DNA of 25,108 bases from DASPKT01 sp035627915 (GTDB lineage: Bacteria; Pseudomonadota; Alphaproteobacteria; Azospirillales; Azospirillaceae), in assembly GCA_035627915.1 (NCBI GenBank), contig DASPKT010000194.1, positions 1 to 25,108 of the forward strand, read 5' to 3'. The notes beneath the pieces are model-generated. The model was not told the DNA's origin. It was given only the letters and a program-made list of their open reading frames with translations, and searched no databases. Both the position numbers and the translations under genes were made by a program. Positions 1 to 8,740 of the stretch are shown piece after piece. The stretch's first letter is position 1, and every line of letters begins with the position of its first letter.

Positions 1-3000
1 CGGCCCGCGCGTCCGGTACCAGGTCGCCGTCGGCGAAGCGCAGCCGCTCCACCGTGGTGATCGTGTCGGTGCCGTCGGCGCCGCCGTTGCGGTGCTGCAC
101 CGTCGTCACCCCGGCCGCCGTGCTGACGATGTAGTCGGCGCGGTTGCCGGCGTAGCGCACATGGTCCAGCCCGGTGCCGCCGTCGATGGTGTCGTTTCCG
201 GTCCCGCCGTCCAGGCGGTCGTGGTTGTCGCCGCCGAAGACGCTGTCGTCGCCGGCATCGCCATGGATCATGTCGTCGCCTTCGACCGAGCCGACGGTGT
301 CGTTGCCGCCGCCGCCGAACAGCGTGTCGTCGTCCGCGCCCAGCCGCATGTACTGCTGGGCATCGTCGCCGATGGCGACGTTCGAGCCGGTGCCGCCGGT
401 GACGAAGAGCGAGCCGGTGATGACGGCGTAGTCGACGTCGCGGAGCTCGATGACGGTGCCGCTGGGCAGCGACCGGGCGTCGACGACCACCGCCTCCACC
501 GTGTTGGCGGTGCCGGGTGTGGAGGTGGGCACCGAGATCACGATCGGCTGCGAGGGCGCCGTGGTCTGGCCGGCCGCCAGCGTCGGCGTGATGGTGCGCA
601 GGGTCACCGGCGTGTCCGACGGCAGCACGGTGGAGAGGCCGGTGGTGGCGACCGTGCCCTCCACATTGGCCTGGCCCTTGCTGACCATCGCGGTTTCCGC
701 CTGGGCGGCCCCGGCCAGCTGGCCCAGGGTCAGCGTCGTGGGCGTTCCCACCACCTGCATGCCGACGCCGGTCGGCAGGGTGGCGACGATGGTGGGCGCC
801 TGGCTGTCGCCGCCGATGCGGATGTCGGCGTTGGCCGTGGGCGTGCCGGTCTGCTCCTGGCGGGTGGTCGAGACCGGCGCGATCACGACCTGCTCCACCG
901 TCTGGCCGCCGCGGTTGGGATCGGCGCCGGTGCCGCGCTGGACCTGCGCCCCGTCCTCGGTGACCGCGGCGGGCAGCGTCACCGTGACCGGCGGCGGCGC
1001 CTCGATGACCTTGGCCGGATCGGGAACCGGCGGCAGCATCGGCGGCGTCGTCTGCGGCGGGATGACGATGACCGGGCCCGGCGGGGGCGGCGGCGGAGGC
1101 GGCGGCTGAGGCGGCGGGGCGGGATCGCTGACCGTCAGCTGGAAGGTGGTCGCGGTTCCGGTCAGGGACCCGTCGCTGGCGGTCACGCTGACCGTGCTCG
1201 TCCCGCCCGACGTCGGGGTGCCCGAGATGGTGCGCGTCCCGGCATTGAAGGCGAGCCCCGCCGGCAGGCCGGTGACGGCGTAGGTGAGCGTCTGGCCCTC
1301 CGGGTCGGTGAAGGTCCCGGCGGGGACGACGTAGCTGAACGCGCTGCCCGCTTCCCCGCTCTGGTTGCCGATGGCGGTCGCGAGGACCGGCGCGTCGTTG
1401 ACGGCGGTGATGGCGATGGACTTCGTGGCGGTGGCGGACTGCGCCGTCCCCGCTATGCCGGTCGCATTGTTGTCGTTGAAGGTGATGTCGAGGGTGACCG
1501 TGGACGGCGGGTTGTCGCTGCTGTTGGCATAGGTGACCGCCCGCAGCGCCTCCTGCGCCAGCGCCATCGTCGCGGCGCTGTTGAAGGTCAGCAGCAGCAC
1601 GCCGCCGCTGTTCGTCGTGACCGTGCCGATGGCGGTGCCGCCGACGCTGAAGCTCTGGCCCTCGGTCAGCGCCGACAGGGTCCCGGAATGGCCGAAGCCG
1701 TCCTGGGCGTTGGCGCCGCCCTGGCGCTCGAAGCGGGCGGTGGCGCCGGTCAGCGTGCCGGCGGCGCTGCTCTCGGCATCGGTGACGGTGAGGTCGCCGT
1801 CGATGGCCACGCCCGCCGCCTGCTCGGTATAGGCGGTGCTGCCGGAGAGGTTGCCGAGGGCAGGTGCGGCATTGTTGGCGGTCACCGAGACCGTCAGCTT
1901 GGTCGAGCCGGTCACGTTGCCCGCCGTGTCCGTCGCCTTCACGTAGATGTCGTGGGTGGGATCGGTGCCCTTGTCGAAGGTGGCGCCGGCCCGGACCGTC
2001 ACCTGGCCGGTGGCGGCGTTGAGGTCGAACCGGTCGTCGGCGTCGCCGCCGCCCGCGGTGCCGGTGTCGAAGGCGAAGGTGACGCCGGGCGAGAGGGTGT
2101 CGGTGGCGGTGATCGTGCCGACGACGGTCCCGGTCGTGGCGGCCAGCTGCGACACGGTGAGGGTGCTGGTGCCGGTGTTGATCGCGGGCGCCGTCTCGTC
2201 CACGACGGTGGCGGCGAGCTTGGCGGCCGTGCTGACGTTGTGGGCCGCGTCCTTCTGGCGGACCTGCACCTGGTCGGCGGCGTAGGAGCCCTGGGCCAGA
2301 TCGAACGTGCTGCCGCTGCCGCCTGTCCAGCTGGTGCCGCCGTTGGTGCTGTACTCCCAGCTGGCGCCGGTCTCGAGGCTGCTGACGACCAGCGTGCCCA
2401 GGGTGGTGATGCCGTCGGTGCCGCTGCTGCCGGTGTCGTTGGCCAGCGCCAGGCCGGGCGCCAGGGCGCTGGTGTCGATCACGACGGTGCTGGCAATCTT
2501 GCCGGCGTCGCTGAGGTTGCCGACGACGTCCGTCTGGCGCACCTGGATGTGGTTGGCGGCGTAGGTGCCCGCGGAGACGGTGAAGCTGGTGCCGGTGCCG
2601 GCGCTCCAGCTGCCGCCGTTGTCGGTGCTGTACTCCCAGGTCGCGTCGGTCTCCAGGCCGGTCACGTTGACCTGGGTGTCGCTGGTGATGAAGTCGCTGC
2701 TGCTGGCGCCCGTGTCGGACGCCAGCGACGGCGTCGGCACCGAAGCGCTTCTGTTGTAGACGAGGTTGCGCGAGGCCTGGGGGGCGCCGTTGCCGGCCTG
2801 GTCCGTGACGTTCGCCTTGACCGGCAGCGCGCCCTCGGGCTGCGCCTTCACGTCGGCCGAGGTGAAGGTCGTCGTCCAGGTGCCGCCGGTGACGGTCGAC
2901 GTGCTGGTGACGGCGGTCGGGCCGACGCCGAGCACGACGGTGACGGTCTGCCCGTCCTCCGCGTTGGTGGTGCCGGAGACGGTCAGGCTGCTCTCGTCCT

Positions 3001-6000
3001 CGGTGCCGTTGACGCGGTTGTCGCCCGAGATCGTGTCGAGGGCCAGCGTCGGCGCGGTCGTGTCGATGGTGACGGTCGGGCCGGCGACGGTGCCGTTGTC
3101 GGCGCCGGTGCCGCCGATGCTGACGCCGCCGATCTTGACCGTGTCGTCGTCGACGAACTTGATCCCGACCGTGCCCTCGCCGGTGATGCCGGTGACCGAG
3201 ACGGTGTAGGTCTTGCCGTCGATCTTGTTCAGCGAGACGGTCGGGTCGGTGCCGACGGTGCCGGTCTTCTCGATGGTGAAGTCGGCCGCCGTCAGGCCGG
3301 TGCCGCTGCCGTCCAGGTCGGCCGGGCCGAAGGTCGCGTTGAAGGTCGCCGTCCCGCCGTTCGACTTGGCGCCCTGGCCGGCGCCCAGCGCCAGGGTGAG
3401 GCTGGGGATGTCGTCGTCGGTGATGGTGACGGTCTGCTGCTGGTCCCCGCTCTCGGTGGCTCCGCCGCCGCCCGAGACGGCGGTGACGGCCAGGACGACC
3501 GTCTCCGCGCCCTCGCCCGCCGTGTCCCGCACGGCCGTCAGCGTCGCGGTGCCGGTGGTGTTGCCGGCGGCGATGGTGATGGTGGTCGAGGACAGGGTGT
3601 AGTCGGTACCGCCGCCCGTCGCCGTGCCGGACGCCGCGACGGTCACCGTGGTGTCGGTCGAGGCGGCCCTGCTCAGCGTGGCGGTGATGGTGGTCGAACC
3701 CCCGTCCTCGGCCAGGCTGGTGCTGCCGGCCGACAGCGTCACCGTGCCGGCCGCCGTCGTCAGGTTGTAGGTCGTGTAGTCGCCGACGGCGTCGATGCCG
3801 TTGCCGGCGGCGTCCCGCAGGGCGTTCACGTCCAGGGTGACGGCGTACTCGGTCCCGGAGCGCAGGTCGGCGCCGGGGTTCAGCGTCAGCTTGTCGCCGC
3901 TGAGGGTCGCGGTGCCGCCGCCGCTGGCCGTGGCGGTGCCGCCCGACACGGAGAAGGTCTCCACCACGGCGTCCGTGGTCACGTTGCGCAGGTAGATGGT
4001 GCCGGAGGAGCCGAACACCACGTCCTCGGAGAAGTCGATGACCAGGTCGACGCCGGCCGCCACGCCCGTGGCGCCGTCCGCCGGGTCGGACCCGGCCCCG
4101 TTCAGGGTGGGGAGGGCGGTGTCGAGCACGTAGGCCTGGGAGTAGACCGTGCCGTCGTTGCCGGCGGTGTCGCTGACCTTGACCTTCAGCGTGTTGCTGC
4201 CGGCCAGGGTGACGCCGCCGAGGCTCCAGGCGGTCTGGCCGACAGTGGCGGTGGCCGTGTTCCAGGTGGCGCCGTTGTCGAGCGACACCCGGACGCTCTC
4301 GCCGGCGGCCAGGTTGGCGGCGAGGGTGCCGCTGACCGTCTGGCTCGCCGAGTTGGTGAGGAAGTCGGTGCTGGAGGAGCCGGTGTCGGCGGAGAAGGCC
4401 GCCGTCGCGACGGTGTTGGTCGGGGCGGTCTGGTCGATGGTGACGGCAGCGCTGGTGGCGTCGCCGTTGCCCGTGCCGGCGCCGCCGACCGCGGTGCCGC
4501 CGACCACGACGCTGTCGTCGTCCTTGAACTTCAGCGCCAGGGTGCCGTTGCCGGTGACGCCGGCGACGGAGACCTTGAAGGTCTTGGCGTCAACGTCGCC
4601 GTTGTCGGTGATGCTGATGGTGCCCGTGGTCACGCCGGTGCCGGCCACCGCCTCGAAGTCGGCCGCGGTGACCTGCGACGCGTCGTCCGGCGCGCCCGAG
4701 AAGGTCGCCAGGAAATCCACCGTCCCGGCGTTCGTCGGCGTGGCGGTCTGGGCCGTAACCGAGACGGTGGCGAACGCCGCGGCCTTGAGGTAGACGGCCG
4801 TCATGTGGGTCGGACTGCTGGCGCTGGAGCCGGCATTGATGTCGCGCACCAGGGAAGTGCCGGACTCGGTGCCGTCCGTCACCCAGAGCTCCGCTCCCGT
4901 GCTGCCGCTGTTGGCCTGGAAATATGCCTTGCTGCCCAGGACGACGATGCCGTTGGGATTGCCGCTCCCGGTCCCGCTGTTGATGTCGAGGAGCAGGGAG
5001 GTGCCGGACGAGGTGCCGTCCGAAATCCACAGCTCGGTGCCCGTGATGCCGTCATTGGCAGTGAAGATGACCTTGTTGCCCAGGACGGCGAATTGGTTGG
5101 GGGAGGAGCTGAAGCTGCCGCTCATGATGTCGCGGAGCATGGAGGTGCCCGACGAGGTGCCGTCCGTGACCCAAAGCTCGGTGCCGTTGCTGCTGTTGCC
5201 GTTGGTGGCGGAGAACAGCACCTTGTTGCCCAAAGGTGTAAAGAACGTCGGTGAGCCGGGGGAGGACCCGACCCAGAGGTCGCGCAGCAGGGACGTCCCG
5301 GACGCGGTGCCGTCGCTCACCCAGAGCTCGCTGCCCAGGCTGCCGTCGCTGGCGGCGAACAGCACCTTGTCGCCCAGCAAAGTGAGACTGGCGGGTGTCG
5401 AGCCGGTGCTGCCGTTCCTGATGTCCACCAGCAGGGAGGTGCCGGTCGTGGTGCCGTCCGTCACCCACAGTTCCATGCCCTTGCTGCCGTCATCGGCCCG
5501 GAACAGCATCTTGCTGCCCAGCTCGACGAAATCCTGAGGCGTGGAATGGGCGGAACCGCTCTTGATGTCGCGCAGCAGGAAGGTGCCCGACGAGGTGCCG
5601 TCCGTGATCCAAAGCTCGGTGCCCGTGCTCCCGTCGGTGGCCGAGAAAACCACCTTGTCGCCCAAGGCGGTGAAGAACTGGGGACTGCTGGACCCGGTTC
5701 CGGGGTTGATGTCGCGCACCACCGACGTGCCGGACGCGGTGCCGTCCGTCACCCAGAGCTCCGTTCCCGAGCTGCCGAAAGCCGCGAACAGGAGCTTGTC
5801 GTCGAAGGGCGTGAAGTAGACGGGGCTACCCTGACCGGCGCCGCTGGCGAGGTCGACCAGGAGCGAGGTGCCGGACGCGGTGCCGTCGGTTACCCAAAGC
5901 TCGGTGCCCGTGCTGCCGTCGTTGCCCTGGAACAGCACCTTGCTGCCCAGCGGCGCGAACTGGGTGGGGAAGGAGCCGGCCGTCCCCGTCCTGATATCGC

Positions 6001-8314
6001 TCAGGAGGGAGGTGCCGGACGTGGTGCCGTCCGTCACCCAAAGCTCGGTGCCCGAGCTGCCGTCGTTGGCCGAGAACACCACGCGGTTCAGCAGGGTGTT
6101 GACCGTCAGGGTCGAACCGGTGGCGTTCCCGTTGCCGACGCCGCCCTTGCCGACCAGGACGCCGTCGACGGAGATGCTGTCGTTGTCGACGAAATTCAGC
6201 CCCAGCGTGCCCTGTCCGACGACGTTCGAAACGGTGACCTTGAAGGTGGCGGGGTCGTCGTCGCCATTGTCGGAGACCGTGATGCCCGCATCGGTCGTCA
6301 CGCCGGTGCCGGCCACGATCTGGAAGTCCGCGGCGTCGACGGAGTTCGGGTCGTCCACGGCGCCGCTGAAGGTCGCCATGAAATCCACGCTGCCGCCCGC
6401 GGTCGGCGAGACCGAGGAGAACGGGGAAACCGTGACGGTCGGCGTCGGGACGGTGACGGCGGTGAAGCTCTTCGGCGAGGAGCTGGCCGAACCGCTGCTT
6501 ATGTCGACCAGGAGGGAGGTGCCGGCCGAGGTGCCGTCCGTGATCCAGAGTTCTGTACCCTTGGACCCGTCATTGGCCTGGAACAGCGCCTGGCTGCCGA
6601 GGACCATCAGCTCGGACGGGGACGAGCCGCCGGAACCGCTCAGGATGTCGCGGACGAGGACGGTGCCGGTCGAGGTGCCGTCCGTGATCCAGAGCTCGGT
6701 GCCGTTGCTGCCGTTATCCGCCTGGAAGAGCGCCCTGGAGCCGAACAGGGTCAGTTTGGACGGAAAGGAACCCAGCGACGTTCCGGCCCGGATTTCCTCG
6801 ATGACGGACGTCCCGCTGGACGTGCCGTTGGTCACCCACAGCTCGGTGTTGCCGCTCCCGTTGCCGGTCGCGCTGAAGACGGCCGTGGAACCGGCGAGGA
6901 GCGTGATGTTGCTCGGGGAGGATCCCAGGGAGCTTCCCGTATTGAGGTTGCGCAGCAGTGACGTGCCGGCCGAGGTGCCGTCGGAAATCCAGAGCTCCTC
7001 TCCGGCCGACGCGCTTCCGGTCGCGGCGAACAGCACCTTGCTGCCGTAGGCGGCGAAGTCGGAGGGCACGGAGTGCCCGGTGCCGCTGTTGATGTCGAGA
7101 ACGAGGCTGGTGCCGGCCGAGGTGCCGTCGGTGACCCACAGCTCCAGACCGGCGGCGGCCGTCCTGGCCGAGAAATAGACCTTCGAGCCCACGACGGTCA
7201 GGCCCGAGATGGAGGAATCGGCCGTCGTGGCATTGATGTCCATGATCATGGACGTGCCGGCCGCGGTGCCGTCGGTGATCCAGAGCTCCCGGCCGGCGGC
7301 GGCGTTGCCGGCGACGAACAGCACCTTGCTGCCGACGGTGACCAGCTCCTGCGGGTTGCCGTTGAAATCTCCGGCATAGATGTCCATGAGCATGGAGGTG
7401 CCGGCCGAGGTGCCGTCGCTCACCCACAGCTCGTTGCCGGCCGAGCCGTCGTTCGCCCGGAACAGCAGCTTGCCGTTCACGCTTGCGAACTCGGTGGGGA
7501 CAGACGAGTCGGTACCCGGATTGATGTCCTTGAGCATGGAGGTTCCGGCCGACGTGCCGTCGGTCACCCACAGCTCGGTGCCCGAGGACCCGTCGGTGGC
7601 CAGGAAGAACACCCGGTTGTTGAAGGCGAAGAAATCGTTCGCGCCGGATGAGCCGGTGCCCGGGTTGATGTCCCTGACCATGCTGGTGCCGGCCGCGGTG
7701 CCGTCGGTGATCCACAGCTCCTGACCGCTGGCGTTGGTGGCCTGGAACACGTACTGCGTCGGCAGCAGCCCGGGATAGGCGGGCAGGTCCAGGGCGTGCG
7801 TACCGGTGCCGCCGGCGCGCACGCCGAGCCGCCAGGCGCCGCCCCGCCCGGCGTCGCCCACCGGCATGTCAGAGGCGGCGACGGCAAGGCCGGTCACCTC
7901 CGCCAGTGCCGCCACGAAGGCGCGGCCGCGCTCACCGGCGCCGACCCGGCAGCCATAGACCAGCAGCGCGCCGTCCGGTCCGAGCGCGCGTCCCAGCGCC
8001 GCCAGGTCGTCGCGGTGGGCGTCCAGGGTCTCCAGCGTCAGCACCCCGCCGTCGAGATGCAGTTCCCCCGGCGCGCCATGGGCGAACAGGTGCAGGACAC
8101 CCACCTCGCCCCGCCACAACGCCGCCAACCGGACGAGGGTCGCCGGCGTGGCGCCCCGCGGCATGGCCTCCACCCTCACGCCGGCAGGAAGGCAGGCGGC
8201 CAAGGCTTCCGGCATCTCGACCCCGGCGTCGATGGCCACCATCTCCGCGGACGACGGCCGCTCGGCGGCATCCGTGGAGGCGAGAGGCCGGGACATGGCC
8301 GCGATGCGATGCAT
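1..8314 (-). CDS. Giant RTX/Ig-like repeat surface protein with N-terminal DUF4347 (3' end outside window)
   Basis: One open frame of about 2,771 codons runs from ATG at 8314 off the left edge; I checked frame phase at several points. The start has a GGAG-type ribosome site (AGGAACGGAG) about 6 bases upstream. Approximate domain order: DUF4347 (residues 25-170; HGAPG at 79-83, YGC at 120-122); nine ELW(V/I)xDGT repeats (185-616); an Ig-like domain (620-735); nine more repeats (735-1173); a second copy of that domain (to 1291); further Ig/SbsA-like domains (to 1525); Calx-beta (1525-1636, ending VTITDDD); a third copy of the Ig-like domain (to 1753); cadherin-like and putative-Ig domains (2041-2398); a proline-rich linker (2398-2435); RTX repeats (2641-2721). 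There is no N-terminal signal peptide, as expected of type I-secreted RTX proteins whose signal is C-terminal. Likely a Ca-dependent adhesin or biofilm protein. The architecture is clear; the biological role is inferred. Confidence 0.9.
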   Translation of the reverse strand, partial: MHRIAAMSRPLASTDAAERPSSAEMVAIDAGVEMPEALAACLPAGVRVEAMPRGATPATLVRLAALWRGEVGVLHLFAHGAPGELHLDGGVLTLETLDAHRDDLAALGRALGPDGALLVYGCRVGAGERGRAFVAALAEVTGLAVAASDMPVGDAGRGGAWRLGVRAGGTGTHALDLPAYPGLLPTQYVFQATNASGQELWITDGTAAGTSMVRDINPGTGSSGANDFFAFNNRVFFLATDGSSGTELWVTDGTSAGTSMLKDINPGTDSSVPTEFASVNGKLLFRANDGSAGNELWVSDGTSAGTSMLMDIYAGDFNGNPQELVTVGSKVLFVAGNAAAGRELWITDGTAAGTSMIMDINATTADSSISGLTVVGSKVYFSARTAAAGLELWVTDGTSAGTSLVLDINSGTGHSVPSDFAAYGSKVLFAATGSASAGEELWISDGTSAGTSLLRNLNTGSSLGSSPSNITLLAGSTAVFSATGNGSGNTELWVTNGTSSGTSVIEEIRAGTSLGSFPSKLTLFGSRALFQADNGSNGTELWITDGTSTGTVLVRDILSGSGGSSPSELMVLGSQALFQANDGSKGTELWITDGTSAGTSLLVDISSGSASSSPKSFTAVTVPTPTVTVSPFSSVSPTAGGSVDFMATFSGAVDDPNSVDAADFQIVAGTGVTTDAGITVSDNGDDDPATFKVTVSNVVGQGTLGLNFVDNDSISVDGVLVGKGGVGNGNATGSTLTVNTLLNRVVFSANDGSSGTELWVTDGTTSGTSLLSDIRTGTAGSFPTQFAPLGSKVLFQGNDGSTGTELWVTDGTASGTSLLVDLASGAGQGSPVYFTPFDDKLLFAAFGSSGTELWVTDGTASGTSVVRDINPGTGSSSPQFFTALGDKVVFSATDGSTGTELWITDGTSSGTFLLRDIKSGSAHSTPQDFVELGSKMLFRADDGSKGMELWVTDGTTTGTSLLVDIRNGSTGSTPASLTLLGDKVLFAASDGSLGSELWVSDGTASGTSLLRDLWVGSSPGSPTFFTPLGNKVLFSATNGNSSNGTELWVTDGTSSGTSMLRDIMSGSFSSSPNQFAVLGNKVIFTANDGITGTELWISDGTSSGTSLLLDINSGTGSGNPNGIVVLGSKAYFQANSGSTGAELWVTDGTESGTSLVRDINAGSSASSPTHMTAVYLKAAAFATVSVTAQTATPTNAGTVDFLATFSGAPDDASQVTAADFEAVAGTGVTTGTISITDNGDVDAKTFKVSVAGVTGNGTLALKFKDDDSVVVGGTAVGGAGTGNGDATSAAVTIDQTAPTNTVATAAFSADTGSSSTDFLTNSASQTVSGTLAANLAAGESVRVSLDNGATWNTATATVGQTAWSLGGVTLAGSNTLKVKVSDTAGNDGTVYSQAYVLDTALPTLNGAGSDPADGATGVAAGVDLVIDFSEDVVFGSSGTIYLRNVTTDAVVETFSVSGGTATASGGGTATLSGDKLTLNPGADLRSGTEYAVTLDVNALRDAAGNGIDAVGDYTTYNLTTAAGTVTLSAGSTSLAEDGGSTTITATLSRAASTDTTVTVAASGTATGGGTDYTLSSTTITIAAGNTTGTATLTAVRDTAGEGAETVVLAVTAVSGGGGATESGDQQQTVTITDDDIPSLTLALGAGQGAKSNGGTATFNATFGPADLDGSGTGLTAADFTIEKTGTVGTDPTVSLNKIDGKTYTVSVTGITGEGTVGIKFVDDDTVKIGGVSIGGTGADNGTVAGPTVTIDTTAPTLALDTISGDNRVNGTEDESSLTVSGTTNAEDGQTVTVVLGVGPTAVTSTSTVTGGTWTTTFTSADVKAQPEGALPVKANVTDQAGNGAPQASRNLVYNRSASVPTPSLASDTGASSSDFITSDTQVNVTGLETDATWEYSTDNGGSWSAGTGTSFTVSAGTYAANHIQVRQTDVVGNLSDAGKIASTVVIDTSALAPGLALANDTGSSGTDGITTLGTLVVSSLETGASWEYSTNGGTSWTGGSGSTFDLAQGSYAADQVQVRQKDAAHNVSTAAKLAATVVDETAPAINTGTSTLTVSQLAATTGTVVGTITATDTLSPGVTFAFDTGTAGGGDADDRFDLNAATGQVTVRAGATFDKGTDPTHDIYVKATDTAGNVTGSTKLTVSVTANNAAPALGNLSGSTAYTEQAAGVAIDGDLTVTDAESSAAGTLTGATARFERQGGANAQDGFGHSGTLSALTEGQSFSVGGTAIGTVTTNSGGVLLLTFNSAATMALAQEALRAVTYANSSDNPPSTVTLDITFNDNNATGIAGTAQSATATKSIAITAVNDAPVLATAIGNQSGEAGSAFSYVVPAGTFTDPEGQTLTYAVTGLPAGLAFNAGTRTISGTPTSGGTSTVSVTASDGSLTGTATTFQLTVSDPAPPPQPPPPPPPPPGPVIVIPPQTTPPMLPPVPDPAKVIEAPPPVTVTLPAAVTEDGAQVQRGTGADPNRGGQTVEQVVIAPVSTTRQEQTGTPTANADIRIGGDSQAPTIVATLPTGVGMQVVGTPTTLTLGQLAGAAQAETAMVSKGQANVEGTVATTGLSTVLPSDTPVTLRTITPTLAAGQTTAPSQPIVISVPTSTPGTANTVEAVVVDARSLPSGTVIELRDVDYAVITGSLFVTGGTGSNVAIGDDAQQYMRLGADDDTLFGGGGNDTVGSVEGDDMIHGDAGDDSVFGGDNHDRLDGGTGNDTIDGGTGLDHVRYAGNRADYIVSTAAGVTTVQHRNGGADGTDTITTVERLRFADGDLVPDARA
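150..390 (-). repeat. RTX (hemolysin-type) calcium-binding nonapeptide repeats
   Basis: On the minus strand this stretch encodes successive GGxGxDx-type motifs, including FGGGGNDT, HGDAGDDS, FGGDNHDR, DGGTGNDT and DGGTGLDH. These are the glycine/aspartate nonapeptides that form Ca-binding parallel beta-rolls in type I-secreted proteins. They are the main reason for assigning the giant protein to the RTX family. More repeats and the secretion signal probably lie beyond position 1. Confidence 0.92.
4795..6110 (-). repeat. ELWxxDGT repeat block 2, nine units
   Basis: A second run of nine units of the same 48-residue repeat, with ELW codons from about 6042 down to 4886. It is separated from the first block by a single Ig-like domain (about 6110-6460) and is followed by a homologous copy of that domain (about 4440-4795). 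Units here favour DGTSSGTSLL and DGTASGTSLL and are slightly more uniform than in block 1. Confidence 0.9.
6465..7760 (-). repeat. ELWxxDGT repeat block 1, nine units
   Basis: Nine tandem units of about 145 bp (48 residues) lie inside the giant surface protein, with ELW codons near 7715, 7570, 7428, 7282, 7140, 6992, 6840, 6693 and 6549. Each unit carries ELW(V/I)(T/S)(D/N)GT, then (S/A)xGTSxxxDI, then a Gly/Ser turn and a hydrophobic strand (LFxAxxGS). The pattern resembles beta-propeller or beta-solenoid surface repeats. Units differ at the DNA level, so this is an old expansion. Confidence 0.9.
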
Positions 8315-8370
8315 GAAGGACTCCGTTCCTACCCACTGCGTCTTCCGGGCGTTATCGACGCCGGGCGCAT

Positions 8371-8399
8371 AAGATAGAATGCCTAGCCATTTTGGCTAA
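8371..8399 (-). promoter_or_regulatory. Candidate sigma70-like promoter of the giant surface-protein gene
   Basis: Read on the minus strand, TTAGCC (8399-8394) and TATCTT (8376-8371) are separated by 17 bases, about 57 bases before the ATG at 8314. The -35-like hexamer overlaps a perfect palindrome, so the site could be under operator control. The -35 match is weak; the position is inferred by eye. Confidence 0.35.
8384..8398. promoter_or_regulatory. Palindromic operator candidate 1
   Basis: TAGCCATTTTGGCTA is a perfect inverted repeat (6-bp arms TAGCCA/TGGCTA, 3-base centre), conspicuously A+T-rich for this sequence. It overlaps the putative -35 of the leftward gene. A related palindrome lies about 290 bp away before the rightward operon. 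Confidence 0.45.
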
Positions 8400-8675
8400 C
8401 GCGTTTTGTCGTATGCCGCCGAGGCCTATACGGAAGGTGGAAAGAGGTGGCATAGGCGAGACGGTTCAAGCGCCGCAGAAGGGCGCTGCGATCCAAGGCG
8501 TCAAGCCGAAAAGCGGAGGCGGCGTGATGCCGAACCGGGTAGCGGCTGTGCCCGACTGCTGGCCCCGGTCTGCATGCCCGGCGCCGACCATGCGCGTCTG
8601 CTCTTGGAAGTCCGGCTTTCGCCTTCCGGGGTGGCGGCCGGCATTCGAGGGAATGCTTCCAATCCGGCGACGGGA

Positions 8676-8691
8676 TAGGCAATTTAGCCTA
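8676..8691. promoter_or_regulatory. Palindromic operator candidate 2
   Basis: TAGGCAATTTAGCCTA has 5-bp arms TAGGC/GCCTA around an A+T-rich centre. It lies about 50 bp before the first glycosyltransferase gene. It resembles the palindrome at 8384-8398, and both end 7-9 bases before a possible -10 hexamer (here TGTACT at 8701-8706). Confidence 0.4.
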
Positions 8692-8740
8692 ATCCATCCC
8701 TGTACTGCCATTGCTGCCTCAGACGGACCGGACGCATCCC

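Larger units (their letters stand above)
8315..8740. other. Divergent intergenic region, no convincing gene
   Basis: This 426-bp gap separates the leftward surface-protein gene from the rightward glycosyltransferase operon. Short frames cross it on both strands, but none has a good ribosome site, recognisable product or typical composition. It holds the two palindromes and candidate promoters listed separately. I see no RNA gene. Confidence 0.6.

Noticed and set aside
92..5254. A 1,720-codon open frame on the plus strand opposite the giant repeat gene
   Set aside because: Its product is a monotonous Gly/Arg/Ala/Val sequence with no domain, while the opposite strand encodes clear Ig, Calx-beta and RTX domains in one frame. 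Long antisense frames are expected in GC-rich repetitive genes.
4440..7760. The 48-residue coding repeats as a CRISPR array or mobile repeat element
   Set aside because: The periodicity is in-frame with a conserved protein motif, units vary at synonymous and non-synonymous positions, and there are no unique spacers, terminal repeats or transposase.
1..8314. Possibility that the repeat-rich gene is several genes or is frameshifted
   Set aside because: Reading phase is the same at the DUF4347 start, both repeat blocks, the Calx-beta end and the RTX motifs, and I found no in-frame stop in between.
8383..8682. A 99-codon minus-strand frame in the divergent intergenic region
   Set aside because: No convincing ribosome site, Arg/Pro/His-rich composition, and it spans the candidate palindromes and promoters. 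More likely chance.
8711..8740. Upstream TTG start extending the first glycosyltransferase by ten residues
   Set aside because: The extension has no better ribosome site than the ATG at 8741 and would place the start closer to the candidate promoter. ATG is preferred, though not proven.
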